DNA of 64,000 nucleotides from Crocodylus rhombifer (taxonomy: Eukaryota > Chordata > Crocodylia > Crocodylidae): contig JAVSML010001165.1 of the NCBI GenBank assembly GCA_038503035.1, positions 248,001 to 312,000 of the forward strand, given 5' to 3'. The notes under the pieces are model-generated. The model did not search any database and was not told where the DNA came from. It was given only the letters and a program-made list of their open reading frames with translations. A program made the position numbers and the translations under genes. Positions 43,227-54,309 of this stretch are shown piece after piece (position 1 is the first letter of the stretch; every line of letters begins with the position of its first letter).

Positions 43227-44158
43227 TGTCAGGGAAATATCTTAAAGCTGGTGCTGCCATTACAGGGAGTTGAAACTGTCAAGCACAGACGGGCCTCCAG
43301 TATGTGCCCTCTGAACGACCTGCCAGCTGTCAATCACAAGTGACTTACTTTCTGGTCCTGTGCAGGCTCAGTGGCCTCACAGCTCTCACTTCCGCACAGG
43401 CTTAGTCAGAGTTTCAGTGAGGTAATCAGTCTGAAACCTTCCTCCTAAGCGGTTCCCTGATTGGCTAAGGGGAACTATAAAGGGTCCTGGATCCTTTCTC
43501 AAAGGGCGGGGAGAGAAGAAATCGGAGAGGTGTGGGGTGTTGTTGGTGTAAGAGTGCGACTTGTCTTTTTGGTCTTCTTTATTCTGATATCTTCGGTTAC
43601 TGGACTGTTTTGGCCTGGACTTTGACTTCGAGTTTGGATGGTCCTAGTTACCTCGGCAACAACTTCGTGCTTACCTGTTTGGCTCCTGACCTCGGCTCCC
43701 ATCTCCGACTTCGGCTTCGTCTTACGGACTGTCCTTTGGACTGGGATCATATGCCCGGCTTCGATCCTCAGTTCATCGTTCCTCGCGTTACAGTTTCGTT
43801 TGTTTGTAGCCCTGTTTAATGAGCCGTTGACCAGCCCTGGGACTAGCCAGCGGGCAGCTGCCCCTATCCCTAGCGGGTAGATAGCAAGGGCTCACTGGTG
43901 AACCTCATGGGCCAACAGACCCCTTTTGTTGTTTGTCTGTTTATTTGTTCTGTAACATACTGTAACTGAAGAAATCATCTGGGCCTCTGCTGCCAAGCAT
44001 GAGTAAATAAATCATCCTTGTTTCAACTTTTACATGTGTCCCGTGCAGCTCAAACTCCACCGCCACTAATCCTGCCTGTTCGTTCCAATTGCCACCACCC
44101 GGCCGCACCACCGTGACCAATATCGTGAGCGTGGCTCGCCAGCTCCGGTACTTTGACA
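43227..44158 (+). mobile_element. Solo LTR, 932 bp, 5-bp TSD
   Basis: TG...CA ends (TGTCAGGGAAAT at the start, GGTACTTTGACA at the end) with a perfect TSD gttct at 43222-43226 and 44159-44163. A TATA-like 'aactataaagg' is near 43474 and 'aataaat' near 44005, in the order promoter then polyadenylation signal. This supports plus orientation. It differs from the neighbouring LTR family and is less worn. No internal genes are present. Confidence 0.85.
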
Positions 44159-44566
44159 GTTCTGTGTGTGCGTGTGTGTGCGCGCGTGCACAAGTGTGTT
44201 TGGTTTTCTGTGTGTGTGTATCGGGTTCTCTCTCTGCTCTCCTTTTTTTCCCTTCCTTTCTCTCTTTCTCTCCTCTTTCTGTTATTTCTCTCTTTTTTCT
44301 TTCTCTCTCTCACTGCAACATGCTTATCAAAAAAGAAATACATAACAACAAAGGCAACATTTATGATTATTAAATATACTAATATGCTGTGCATCCTGCT
44401 ATGTACCGCCCCACCACCTTCATTTTGTTTTTCTGGCATACCAGCACTCTGGCACCAAGGTTAGACATTGTGTTTTTTTCAGCATTCCAGCCAAAAGATG
44501 TTGTTTACCCCTGCTTTAGAACAAGATCTCACTTGGTGGTTAAGATGTTTGCCTGAGATGTGATGG

Positions 44567-45243
44567 GGCATGTGTATATGAAACAGGGGCCCTAAATTGA
44601 AGCAGTGGGTTTTAAGAAACATGGCTTCAATTTAGGGCTGATTAAACCCCTGTGTTGTGCACACACCCTGCTGACTTACCTGCCTGTCTGGCAGGGAGGG
44701 GAGGGCAAACTGCTGGCAGGGAGTGGGGGTGGGGACTGGTGTTTCCCTCCACCGCAGTGGCAGCCACCCTGTCAGGTGGCACCTGCCTGCAGGCACCCAG
44801 CTTGGGTGGTCCTGGGGGGACCTCAGCTGTGGAGAGAAGCATTGGGTCCCAGAGCAGCTCAGGCAGGCAAGCAGGCAGGCTCCAAGGGGGAAAGAAAAAA
44901 ATAAAAGACCAGAGGCTCACCACTTTTCTTGGGTGGAGCTGCTTTCCTGGGCTGCTGTCAGGCAAGGCTTCCTGCACAGCCATGGAGCTGCATGGAGCCT
45001 TGTGTTTCCCTCCACGGCTGTAGGGGCAGCGAACTAAAACTCCTCAAAGATATTTTAGTTTGATGCACTCCAAGTCATTTAAGGTGCATTACACTGCTAA
45101 TTTTCCTACAGTGGCTAGAATTAATGCACAATACATCGCTGAGACATGCAAACACTGACACAATGAAAATAGTGCAAAAGCATTTAGCCCGCTTTAAAGT
45201 GTCATGCACACATGCCTCTCATTTCATCTACACATGGCCATGC
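44567..45243. mobile_element. DNA transposon, family 6, nearly complete
   Basis: Ends 'gcatgtgtatatgaaacagg' and, inverted, 'ggccatgtgtagatgaaatgag'. The order of internal blocks is the same as in the copies at 34770 and 39936. There is no clear TSD and no transposase, so the superfamily is not assigned. Confidence 0.7.
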
Positions 45244-45654
45244 AAGTTACTGTGAAACGTGTTGGATTTAGTGAGGGAATTGAAATAAACTAATATTAAT
45301 TTTTTCCTGATTTTCTACACTGGAGTTCTGTATTATTTGTACTTTTGTATCTTAGATGCTTTTAAGGGTGCCCCACAACACGGTTAGATATGTAATCACC
45401 TGCACACAATTCACAAGATAATAAAAATATGTACTTTCAGAACATCACAGAAGAAGACACCATGTATAGTTATTAGATCAAAGAAGAGTCCAGTGCACAC
45501 ATGCACACACGCAACACAGATGGAATAACACAGAGAGAATAAAACATACACAGTCACACTCCACATTCAGAATTCATAAGAGGCAAACACATCCCAGCAG
45601 AGAAGAAGATGACAGACAGCACACATTTTTACATAGACCTTCATACTTTGAGAA
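45244..45654. other. No gene seen
   Basis: AT-rich spacer with a short acacatgcacacacgca simple repeat at 45494-45515. It could be the 5' region of the hAT transposase relic that follows, but no terminus is visible. Confidence 0.4.
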
Positions 45655-46345
45655 CCAAATGTCGAAGTTCCAGGGGATCAGTGTTGCTGGCTGGGGCAGG
45701 CCGCTGTCACCAGACATGCAGGCACTGGTGAGGCAGCTGAGGAAGGGCATCAGGAGATGGCTGGATCCTTTGTGGTCCAGGACGGTCCACAAGATGGCGG
45801 GCACATGCGACCTGAGAATGAAGGGGAGAAAGTTCACCGGCAGCACCAAAACCCTTGATCACCAGATGCAGGTGCTGGTCAACAAAGTCAGGGAGGCTGA
45901 AGTGCAGAGGCGAGGGGATGTGGAAGAGTGGGATCCACTTTCCCATGCCAGAACTTGCAGCACCAGCACTGGCACCAGAACCACCACCAGCCACTGCCAA
46001 TTTGGGCCATGGGCATGGCTTAAATGCTGGGGTCCAAGTGCACCAGGCCCCAGCTTCAGGCAGGTAGCACCAAGGGTTCAGTGGCTTCCTATCTCACTGA
46101 GGATGAGGAGCCACTGGTCTGAGAACCCTTGGCCTACCAGGCAAGCCTGGCCACAGTTGCCCAGCAACACCTGTCCTATCCACCAACCAGTGTTCCAAGC
46201 AAGAGGGGATGTTTCAGCATTGCTAGGGATGTTGTGACCCTGCACTATACCTGCTTGGGTCCCGGTTTGGTGGAGCAGTTGGTGTTTTTGAAGGTGAACC
46301 TCCCACTGCTGGGGTTCCCCAAGCTCCACCTGCAGATGGACTGAG
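45655..46345 (+). pseudogene. hAT (ZBED-type) transposase relic, C-terminal part
   Basis: The frame 45659-46237 begins with a segment resembling the hAT catalytic-core end (VHKMAGTCDLRMKGRKF, like LATxxDPRxKG of hAT transposases), then a charged helix LVNKVREAEVQRRGD. A shifted frame, 46129-46344, reads the hAT dimerisation domain: YPPTSVPSKRGCFSIARDVV then CLGPGLVEQLVFLKVN, ending at a natural stop (46342-46344). The pattern YLxxPxTSVPSERVFSxAG and CLxPxLVEQLVFLK is typical. A frameshift between the two parts shows it is dead. It is the only transposase trace in the window and could come from an autonomous partner of one of the hAT families. Confidence 0.75.
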
Positions 46346-46794
46346 TGCCACCCTCCTCACTTTGTCTGTACCTATTTCCTTTTTTGATTTTTTTAAAAGC
46401 CAGGTAATGCCCCACTATCAGCTAGAGGGGGCACTAACTGCATCACCGGCCAGCAGGGGAAGAACATGTCCCTGCTGAACTCATTCCCTTGCCAGGTTGA
46501 ACTTGGAGGTATGGGATTGAGGCTATGGGGAAAGAGGAGGTCCCAGGTCCTGGGAATGACCACTAAAACTGCACCCTGCCAGGGTCGGGAGGCCTGATGG
46601 GACTTCTGGCACCATGGCAGCCCCGTAAATGCCAGGGCCAATGATCCCTTGGTGAAAGGCGGATAGGAGGTGCCATAACATCCAGTTAACACATGCATGC
46701 GCATAGCCCTGGCTGGGGAATGCCTAGACCTATCACATCTTTGACAGGCCTGACGCTTGCTGGGTGCAGTGCAGTTGTGAGGCTCCCAGTGTGC
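46346..46794. other. No gene seen
   Basis: Possibly the 3' non-coding part of the hAT relic. The open frame on the minus strand (46393-46704) has no recognisable domain. Confidence 0.35.
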
Positions 46795-47404
46795 TCAGCT
46801 TAGCTGCCCAGTATGCTAGCTTTTGCATTGAAAAACCCTTTGTCAAGCTGAGGAAGTACCTGCAGTTGGTCCTGGATGGAAGGCATAGTAAAGAAGCCAG
46901 AGGCTGGCCTGGCTTGCAATGCAGGCAAGAAAGCCAGTCAGTAAAAATGGAAATGGAGGTGTCAGGGTGGGAGGTGGGGGGTGGCAAAGGAGGATATAGC
47001 AATGAAGTTAAAAGTGCAGAGGTACCTGGCAAGTCAGATGTCCAGCAGGTTGCAGTGTGTCAGAATTCCACTGTCTAATCTATATTGAGTTCATGAGTTT
47101 CTGTACCCAGGAGGCTGATGAAATGAAGTTCATAGGCCCGGCTCTGAAAAGTGTTTTGCATTGTAATTTGTTCTCTCTCAGGATCAGGCCTGAGAGACTG
47201 GAGACAGAGTGGGGTTTTTGTGAGAAATGTGCCCCCACAGGTAGTTGGGTATTATTGTCTTTGATAGATTCTGGTGTGCAGTTTGTGGGGGTACTGGAGA
47301 TAGTTGGCAGGTTTTGTGTTTTGAGCTGTAGGAAGTTGGCTTCAGTTTTGGTGATGAGGTTAGGTTGCTTGTTTGAATGTTTGTTGTGCAGGTGTGCTAA
47401 CTCC
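46795..47404 (-). mobile_element. Penelope-like element, 3' fragment
   Basis: Plus-strand text 'gaaaaaccctttgtcaagctgaggaagt' and 'gaagccagaggctggcctgg' matches 39052-39150. Further on, 'tgtgagaaatgtgcccccac' then 'attattgtctttgatagattctggtgtgcag' matches the GIY-YIG zone at 7755-7830. It is a minus-sense 5'-truncated PLE that borders the Gypsy element. Confidence 0.7.
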
Positions 47405-48456
47405 CTGGAACCCCTGTCATAGTACCTTTTTTGTTTGAGTTTGAATTTTTAAAATGTTTTCACATCTTGCTTTTCGTTCTGATGAGCATCATCCCTAAGA
47501 TTTGGCAGCCAGGTTTTGAGTTTCCTGTTAAACAGCATTTCTTCTATGACAATCCATGTTTCATGGGTGTTGCCCTGTAATTTATGAGTGACAGGTAAAC
47601 ATTGGTGTGTGAATCTGTACTTCATTTCAACAATTGCTTTGGGCTAGGTATATGTTTTCCAGGCCAACCAGCACAAATAGCTATTATCAGTTTTTGCAAC
47701 ATGGTGTCCTGAGCAGTAGCTTCTGCAATGAGTGCCCACATTTTATCTGTGGCAGGAATCATGTTTTTAAGTAGATTAACAAGTACTACATCTGAGTCTG
47801 GAATTCTGTCTTTTTTTTCTCATTATATCATATGCTCTGTATGACATATCTGTAATAAGTAGACGTTTTCCTGGCATTTACTATATGGCTAGGTCATGTA
47901 TTTGCAGTTGAAAGAAAAATCTCTGTAATCTGGGTAGCATGTCTGATAAACTTTTATTTGCTACAGTTACCAAAGGTTTATGGGGAGTTTTAGCTATCAC
48001 AGGCATCCTGTAGAGGAATATATGACATTTCTTACAGCCATATACCAGAGCTAAATTTTATTTCTCAATTTGTGCATATAAACACTCTGACTTAGAGAGT
48101 GCCTTAGATGTGTATACTACTGGTCTCCAGCTAGCCCCATATTTTTTTAAGTGAAGCTGCTCCAATCCCTTCTTTAGAAGCATCTGTTGAAAATATAATG
48201 GGTCTTTTAGTGTCATAGGATTTTAGTATTAGCACTTTTATTATATTTTCTAAGAAAGTTTTTAAATTTAGCTTCATGTTCTCATATCCACTGAGAATTC
48301 TCTTGTAGGAGTGATCTAAGGTGTTTGGTCTGATCTGCTAAGTTAGGTAGATATTTCTCTACAAAATTGATCATTCCCAGTAAACTTTACACTCTTTCCT
48401 TATCTGTAGGGGTTGGCATGTTTGTAATGGCTTTAACTCTTGCAGAATCAATGTAT

Positions 48457-48693
48457 GGACTACTGGTGCCTCAAGAGTCTGTGGGGCACCAGAGGCCATT
48501 GCCAAAAGGGGGTGGGTGTCCCCCACTGGCCAATCGCTGACTGGGGCAAGGTCTTCTTTCCATGCCACCGGTGCTTCTCAGTGCTGGCCGGTGCCAATCT
48601 CAGGAGGGCACCAGCTGGCGCTTCACTCAGCGCCCCCACTCCCTGGCCAGGGGGGCAGATTTCCCCCATGCTGCCCCAACGCCTCACCTAAGG
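48457..48693. mobile_element. 237-bp GC-rich insertion in Gypsy pol
   Basis: The flanking near-perfect 10-bp repeats atcaatgtat (48447-48456) and atcaatgtgt (48694-48703) are a TSD. Skipping the insert restores the RT reading EKGVHID followed by RVKAITNMP. The insert is GC-rich, with 'caccag' and 'ctggcc' motifs, and is of unknown family. Confidence 0.8.
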
Positions 48694-48888
48694 ATCAATG
48701 TGTACCCCTTTCTCAGAGAGCTTTTCTTCCAGATGTTATATCTTTAACCCTGAGTTTGCATTTACATTTGTTTAGTTTCAAACCTGCTCTGTGAGCTCTT
48801 TTTAGTGCCTTTCTAAGCCTCATATCATGTTTTGCATAGTATTTCCCCAACTAATACATCATCAGTATAACCATAGTTCCATGAAGAC

Positions 48889-49291
48889 TATGGAAGAAAT
48901 CAAATTTCGTGTTTTGATTGAATCAGAACTGACACAGCCAGCTTTTCTTTATTTAGGGCTATACTGTGATCACAGGGAGAAGAGGAATCACCCTCTTGTC
49001 CATTTCAAAGGAATCCTCAAAGTCTATAAGTTTACAAGCATATTTTTACTTAAGACAGAGAAAGAGAAAAAAAATACAACCTTGGAGAAACAAAACAATA
49101 TTAAATCACACACATACAGGCAGTTTACTTAAAGAAAACATCCGTGCACAGGGTAATATATCAAGAGAAAACAAGGTATGCAGGATTCCTTATCTCAGAA
49201 GATGTAACTGAAATAAGCAGTATCAGCACTTCTGGTCTCTGTCTGTTTTCCTAGTCAAGCAGGCCAGAAGCCCGACCAAATCCACTACCAC
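48889..49291. mobile_element. About 403-bp insertion in Gypsy RT
   Basis: A candidate 5-bp TSD aagac lies at 48884-48888 and 49292-49296. RT sequence stops on both sides: QQIFEGL at 49290-49320, then YTDDVLV at about 48850. The insert contains an AGAAAAAAAA run near 49066-49076 and 'cacacacatacagg'. The family is not recognised; it is an LTR or SINE candidate. Confidence 0.6.
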
Positions 49292-49529
49292 AAGACCTTC
49301 AAAAATTTGTTGTACCTTTCTGTGAAATATTTCAGATGCAAAACACAGTCTAAAAGGGAGCCTACAAAGGCAATAGTTTCTGAAGGGCATATTGAAAGTA
49401 CATAATCTGGTGCTATTCTTTTCTAGGGGAATTTACCAAAACCCAGAAGAGACATCCAAAGTAGAGAAGCATTTAGCTTCTGCCACATTGCTAAAATCCT
49501 CTTCCCTGGTGGGAATGGGAAAATGCTCC

Positions 49530-50599
49530 TGTAACAGGATGGCATCCTAGGGGTTGCAGGGATCACCCCGATGCCCCTTACCATGCCCAGTCAGCCTGCA
49601 AAGCACCCCCAATTCTCACCTGACACATCTTTGATGTCAAATACATATATAATAGGGAGGCTGCCTCTTCGTCTCCCTGGATACAGTTTTCCTCCTGTAC
49701 ACTGGCCCCATTTCTGTAATGGGTGTTTCTGTACACTCCAGCCTTATGGGCTATGTGTGGCTTCAACCACCCCTTTACCACGCTCCAAGCCTCGCTGATG
49801 TAATGGATATTCTTCAGTCTCACCCTGCACCTCGCAGGTGCTCGGGCTTTCTGCAGCCCTTGTCTTGCCCTGCACCTCGCAGGCACCCGTCAATTGCTGC
49901 CCCCTCTCCGGGGCTTCTCGCTGCCCTCTCTCCAGGGCTTCTTGCTGCCCCCTCTCTGGGGCTCAGGGTCAGCGCACCTCTATGCTGTGTCCTCTCTGGT
50001 GCTCAGGTCGGCAGGCCCTCAATGCAAAGCCTTCTCTCTGATGTTGAGGGTTGGGTCACCCCTAATACTACACCTTCTTTGACACTCAGGATGACATTCC
50101 CCCAGTGCAGCGACTTCTTGGACATTCGGGGTTGACGCACCCCCAATACTGCATCCTCTCTGGCTCCCAGATCCGCATGCTGGCTTGGACCCCCTATGAG
50201 GACTCCTCCATCCCCTTATAGCTTCACCCAAGCCACCAGTTACAAAAGCAAACAAAACACAAGCCCCTGGGCTATAACATAAATCTTGGCCATCTGGCTA
50301 AAATATCACTAGAGCCACCCCAAGGGTGCTCCATCTCTCACCCATATCGAGCTGCTTGTGCATTCAGGCCTCTTCCCTTTACTTGCTCAGGCAGACCTCC
50401 TTCCCCCTTGGCTACCAGCAGGGAACTACATCCCTTACCTCAGCCCTGGGGTTGAAATGGGAGCCAGGCCCTGCCCCTTCCAGTCAGTTGACCGCTAGCA
50501 GGTGTGGGTCACTGGCTCCCTCTGGTTGCCATGGTAACCCACAGCTGGGCTCCTTCCTTACTGCTCCAAAAGTAGCATGCACCTTAGTGTCCTGCTACA
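49530..50599. mobile_element. LTR-like insertion (TGTAACAGGAT...TCCTGCTACA) in Gypsy RT
   Basis: 1070 bp with TG/CA ends. The flanks are gctcc (49525-49529) and gatcc (50600-50604), 4 of 5 matching. Removing it joins RT residues …NRYIKRD to HFPIPTREE, the expected order. The terminal words match the element at 13873-15914. Inside, 49830-50200 repeats a tcggg(g/c)ttctcgctgcc / 'ccctctc(t)ggggctc' module several times. No coding region is recognised. Confidence 0.75.
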
Positions 50600-51078
50600 G
50601 ATCCCTTTTGATGTACCTGTTCATTTGCCTAGCATCCAGGCAAAATCTCAAGGATCCATCTTTTTTTAAATTATGACCTGTGAATAAACCCAAGCAGTTG
50701 GTTGCTCTACTTTTTCTATTATGTCCATGTTAACTAATCTATCTAATTCCTTTTTCAGTTTCTCCCTTAGTACAAGGGGAACATTTCTTGGAGCATGTAT
50801 GGTGGGAGTATTTGGTTCTCTTATTTGATCTTGTACTTAGTTGACGTGCCTTGAAACACATCATAAAACTCTTCTCCTATGTTCTTGCTTCCTAGTCCCT
50901 CAATGGCATCCATTCTCTTAATCAAACCTAGAGTTTTACATGTTTAAAATCCAGTAATTGGCACTAACTTTTCTGGGACTGTTACAAACTGAATTTTTTA
51001 CTATATTACCCTTGTGTCTAACATGCAATGCACAAACACCCTTGGTTGCAATCATGTTCCCATTATGTGCTTTAAATC

Positions 51079-51288
51079 TCATTTTCTTATTCTCATAGTA
51101 CATAGGTTTAGTTTTCTTTTTTGAATAATGTATTCTGATATTACATTGACCTGTGTCCCTGTATCTAATTTAAAAGTTACCATTAGTCCATTGGTATCCA
51201 GGGTGATTGTCCAATCCTTAGAAGAATGAATTTCTTGCATTGTGTCAATGAGGAATTCTTCCTTCTTCTTGTTGCGTAGAGCATGCAC
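51079..51288 (-). pseudogene. Gypsy aspartic protease relic
   Basis: KLDTGTQVNVISEYI at about 51120-51180 is the retropepsin active-site DTG motif with its usual hydrophobic flanks. It overlaps the end of the gag frame and leads into the linker before RT. Confidence 0.75.
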
Positions 51289-52125
51289 CTGCTGTTTTTT
51301 GTGTGTTGATTCCTGTTCCTTTCTACAAAGTCTTGCAAAGTGACTGAATCATTTACATTCATTCTAGTGCTTACCAAAATCCATTGCATGGGTTTGTGGC
51401 ATTGCATGGGTTTGTGGAAACCCCCACAACATCTGCAGCCGACCATTGGTTCTTCAAGCAATTCTTTTTGGCCTTTGCTTGCCTGCTTCACAGTGAGGTC
51501 CTCCTTTCTGTATTGTTTATGCATTTCCTTAGGTTTTTGCAGTCTTGTAATCCTGTCTAGTTTATCATGTTCTCGTTTTTCCTCCAGCTTTTGCAGCCTG
51601 ACATTTGTTATCTCAGCTGTTTGGCACATTCTAACTGCCTTTTATAAATTAAGCTCAGGGTCCACTAGCAGTCTTTTCCTGAGGCTTGTATCCCTTATAG
51701 CCAATACTATTTGGTCTCTGATCATGGACTTTTTTAGGTCTCTAAAGTTGCATGTCTGGCTCAGCTGTCTGAGGTCCTTGACAAAGTCCTCTGTCGTCTC
51801 ACATTCTTTCTGGTGTCTCATGTGGAAATTATACCATTCAAAAGCTTAATTTTGTTTAGCTATAAAATATTCCTCAAACTTTTTTATTACTGTGCCATAG
51901 CCTTTCTGTTCTACTTCTGACAGTTGTAGGCTATCATAAAAACACTGAGCTTCTGGCCTGCTATATTTAAAAAAAAAAATAGCTACCTTGAGTAGCTACC
52001 TTCTCTGTAGCTCTACTGGCCATTATACATATGGTGAAGCACTGCTTAAATTTCTTCCAGTTTTCTGCTGCACTGCTTTAACTCCTCTGGAATTCTGAGA
52101 TGTGCCATTTTCTTTGTCTTTCTTT
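51183..52125 (-). pseudogene. Gypsy gag relic
   Basis: The minus frames begin with MAHLRIPEELK near 52110, continue through the capsid-like helices (KKFEEYFIAKQN, RHQKECETTEDFVKDLRQ) and reach the zinc knuckle near 51440. The segment 'MQCHKPMQW' is a small tandem duplication inside the knuckle (cattgcatgggtttgtgg twice, 51384-51418). Stops and a poly-T expansion at 51969-51979 break it. Confidence 0.75.
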
Positions 52126-52147
52126 GCACTCCACTCCTGGTACCATG

Positions 52148-52600
52148 TGTTGTTCTCAAAGGACAAAGGAATTAAGCTAAAGAAGCATAAAGCTTATTTA
52201 GAGAGTTGTACCTTGCCTACAATTCTGTTGTTGCATCCTTCAATCTCTGGGAAATGTAACAATTTCTCTATAACACTCTTAAAGGTATCCACACATGGGG
52301 TGAAGTTGTGCTATGGATACACAATGAGGTCTCTGAACCCTTGGCTGGTCAGCACAGGCTCCTGCTGGAGTTCTGTCAGTACAGGCTGAGTCCATCAGCT
52401 GGTTGGCTTGTGCTCTTGCTGGAGCCACTGTTTTCCTCTGGCTCTGGACCCCAGGCAAGGGGTTGCGGGGGAAAGTGGAGCACTGGCACACCCCGGTCAA
52501 AATCCCCATCCTTGGCAGCAGCCAACACCCAATACCACTGAAGGAAGCTCAAAAAATCCTGACACATGACACACATAGCAGCAGGTGAGCAAACTTACCT
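52148..52600 (-). mobile_element. Candidate 5' LTR of the Gypsy element
   Basis: It lies immediately upstream (minus sense) of the primer-binding-like site, ending …CAACACA. The left boundary is uncertain; a TGTGTGTCATGTG start near 52575 is possible. The second LTR is not present, because the element is truncated. Confidence 0.4.
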
Positions 52601-53715
52601 CCATGCACCATGCAGCAACCAGCAAAGCCTTAAAGCATGGGAAACACCCATAGCAGAACACAGGAATAGCTACATAGCTGGCAGAAGGGGGCCAGCTAAT
52701 GGGGCTCAGCCCCCCCAAACACTGGGCAGCAGCAGGCATTATCTTAGGGCAATCCAGCTGCAGGGTCCTGCAGCATGGGGGGAGGGGCAGGCACACTGAG
52801 ATACCCTGTGCACTTGCAACCAGGATCACAGCAGGCCTAGCTGCAGGCAGTTAAGTTTCTTTTAATCTGTTTTTTTAATATCCATGGACCTGGGGGGAGG
52901 GCAGATCAAGATCCCCACAGTGCAGGAGAGAGTAGGGTAGGGGAAAGGCGAATCATTCACCCCTGCCCCAGGTCCACTCCCTCCTGCACTGTGGGGATTG
53001 TCCCATGATGCGGCCCGGCTAGGACATGGAACAATCAGAGCCCAGTGGCTCCTCCAGAGGCATGGCACTAGACAGTCAAGGTGTGGAGGGCATGTGGCCC
53101 CACAATCTTTGCACAGGCAAAGGTGGGCCACAGTTGTACACCTGGGCTCAGCCACTGCTCTGTGTTCCCATGCCTCACTGCCACCTCTTTGAAAGTGGCA
53201 GGCTCTGCCATGTGCCTCACTGCTTGGCCTGCTCAGTGGCGAGACACACATGATGGTGCCTGCCGCTTCTGAAGCGACAGTGGTGAGGTGCAGAGACAAG
53301 GAGCAGAGGTTGATCCCAGCTTGCAGCTGTGGCCAGCCCTCACCCATGTAAAACTGGAGGGCCGTGTGCCCTCACTGACTTTAGCTGCCTAGTGCTGTGC
53401 CTCTGGAGGAGCTGCTGGATCCTTCCTGGGTATAATGTGGGGTGAGACAGGGCAGGTGTGGCCAAGAGGCAGCTGTGGCCAGGACTGGGGGCAGCTGTGG
53501 CTGGTGCAGCATCCAGGCCTGGTGTGCTCAGAGTCGGGAAGCAGCTGGAGCTGGGACTGGGAGATGAACAGGGTGATGCAGCATGGCCTCAGGCAATGCC
53601 ACTCCCCCCGGTCCTTTCCCCACCCCATACTTCCCATGGTGGGAGGGTGTGTATGCATGCGTGTGTATACACTGATCCCCTCCAGTTTTTTTCTTCTTCT
53701 GTCTTTGAATAGCTA
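52601..53715. other. GC-rich DNA, no gene supported
   Basis: The overlapping open frames on both strands are typical of GC-rich repeat interiors (for example 52862-53347). The stretch contains 'gcggcccggctaggacatgg' and an 'agctgtggc(c/t)' repeat at 53465-53500, but no termini or domains. It is probably the interior of unidentified transposons. Confidence 0.4.
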
Positions 53716-53965
53716 TGTTCACTTAATCCAGAACCAGTGGCTTTTGAACATTTTCTTGAACACCTTCAGTGATTGAGAGTCCACCTTTTTTTAAAAAGGC
53801 CCTTTTATATCCACTCTATTTTACTAATGTTTTTATAATATAACTTTAAGAGCTTCTAGCTAGATATCTGTAGTGCACAATGAAACAGTAAAACTGTTAA
53901 ATGGAAGTTGCATTTCCTTTCATTCATGTCATGCAACATTTTTAAGGATAAGAGCATTTTTCAGA
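53716..53965 (-). mobile_element. Probable CR1 fragment
   Basis: The sequence around 53745-53800 ('cttgaacaccttcagtgattgagagtccacc') resembles the reverse complement of the CR1 3' region that reads …ggagattccac. It is weakly supported. Confidence 0.4.
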
Positions 53966-54309
53966 CTATGATCAATTAGGTGGATGAGGTCAAAAGTAAG
54001 GACTAGAAATACACAAAAAGGTACCAGGAAAGCCTAGTTTAGAGATCTGATGCAGGCTCAGAAATCAGTCCAAAATCATTAACTAAAACTGAAAGATGTG
54101 GAATATGTAGCTACACATACAAAAAAAAGACAGATGATGCTATTAAAAAAGCCACCCAATCAAAACTTTCTTACTTCAGCCAAACAAAACTTATTTCTGG
54201 TCCCACTGTCTTTCTCATCAGGAATTCTGTTAACACTCAGGATACATCCATCTTGGGTCACAACTTCATGCTCCTCGCTGGGGTATCCATGATACCTGAT
54301 AATTTTACT

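Larger units (their letters stand above)
41370..44513. mobile_element. hAT element, family 2, inverted relative to 25663, carrying two LTR insertions
   Basis: TSD ctctagaa (41362-41369) and ctttagaa (44514-44521). The left end is GAGGAGTCGGCAACCCCC and the right end, inverted, CAGGGGTAAACAAC. The right 80 bp, reverse-complemented, match the left end of the 25663 element. The interior has the same 'cagctgtttgcagcc' modules. LTRs occupy 42596-43149 and 43227-44158. A GT microsatellite is at 44160-44222 and a CT-rich tract at 44225-44315. Confidence 0.82.
47405..52147 (-). mobile_element. Ty3/Gypsy retrotransposon (gag-pol), decayed, with three insertions
   Basis: Reading the minus strand from 52147: a primer-binding-like TGGTACCAGGAGTGG (about 52133-52147); gag capsid (KKFEEYF…HMRHQKECETTEDFVKDL, IRDQIVLAI); zinc knuckle CRCCGGFHKPMQC; aspartic protease KLDTGTQVNVIS; RT start (VPLVLREKLKKELDRLV, KDGSLRFCLDA); RT core HFPIPTREE then FSTLDVSSGFW; the YTDDVLV active site near 48850; RNase H; and an integrase-side region ending near 47410. 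Many stops and indels are present. Insertions at 48457-48693, 48889-49291 and 49530-50599 interrupt pol. It is truncated at the 3' side against a PLE fragment. Confidence 0.85.

Noticed and set aside
44050..44439. 129-residue open frame with an Arg/Glu-rich stretch
   Set aside because: It is generated by the CT-rich and GT microsatellites at 44160-44315 and the end of an LTR.
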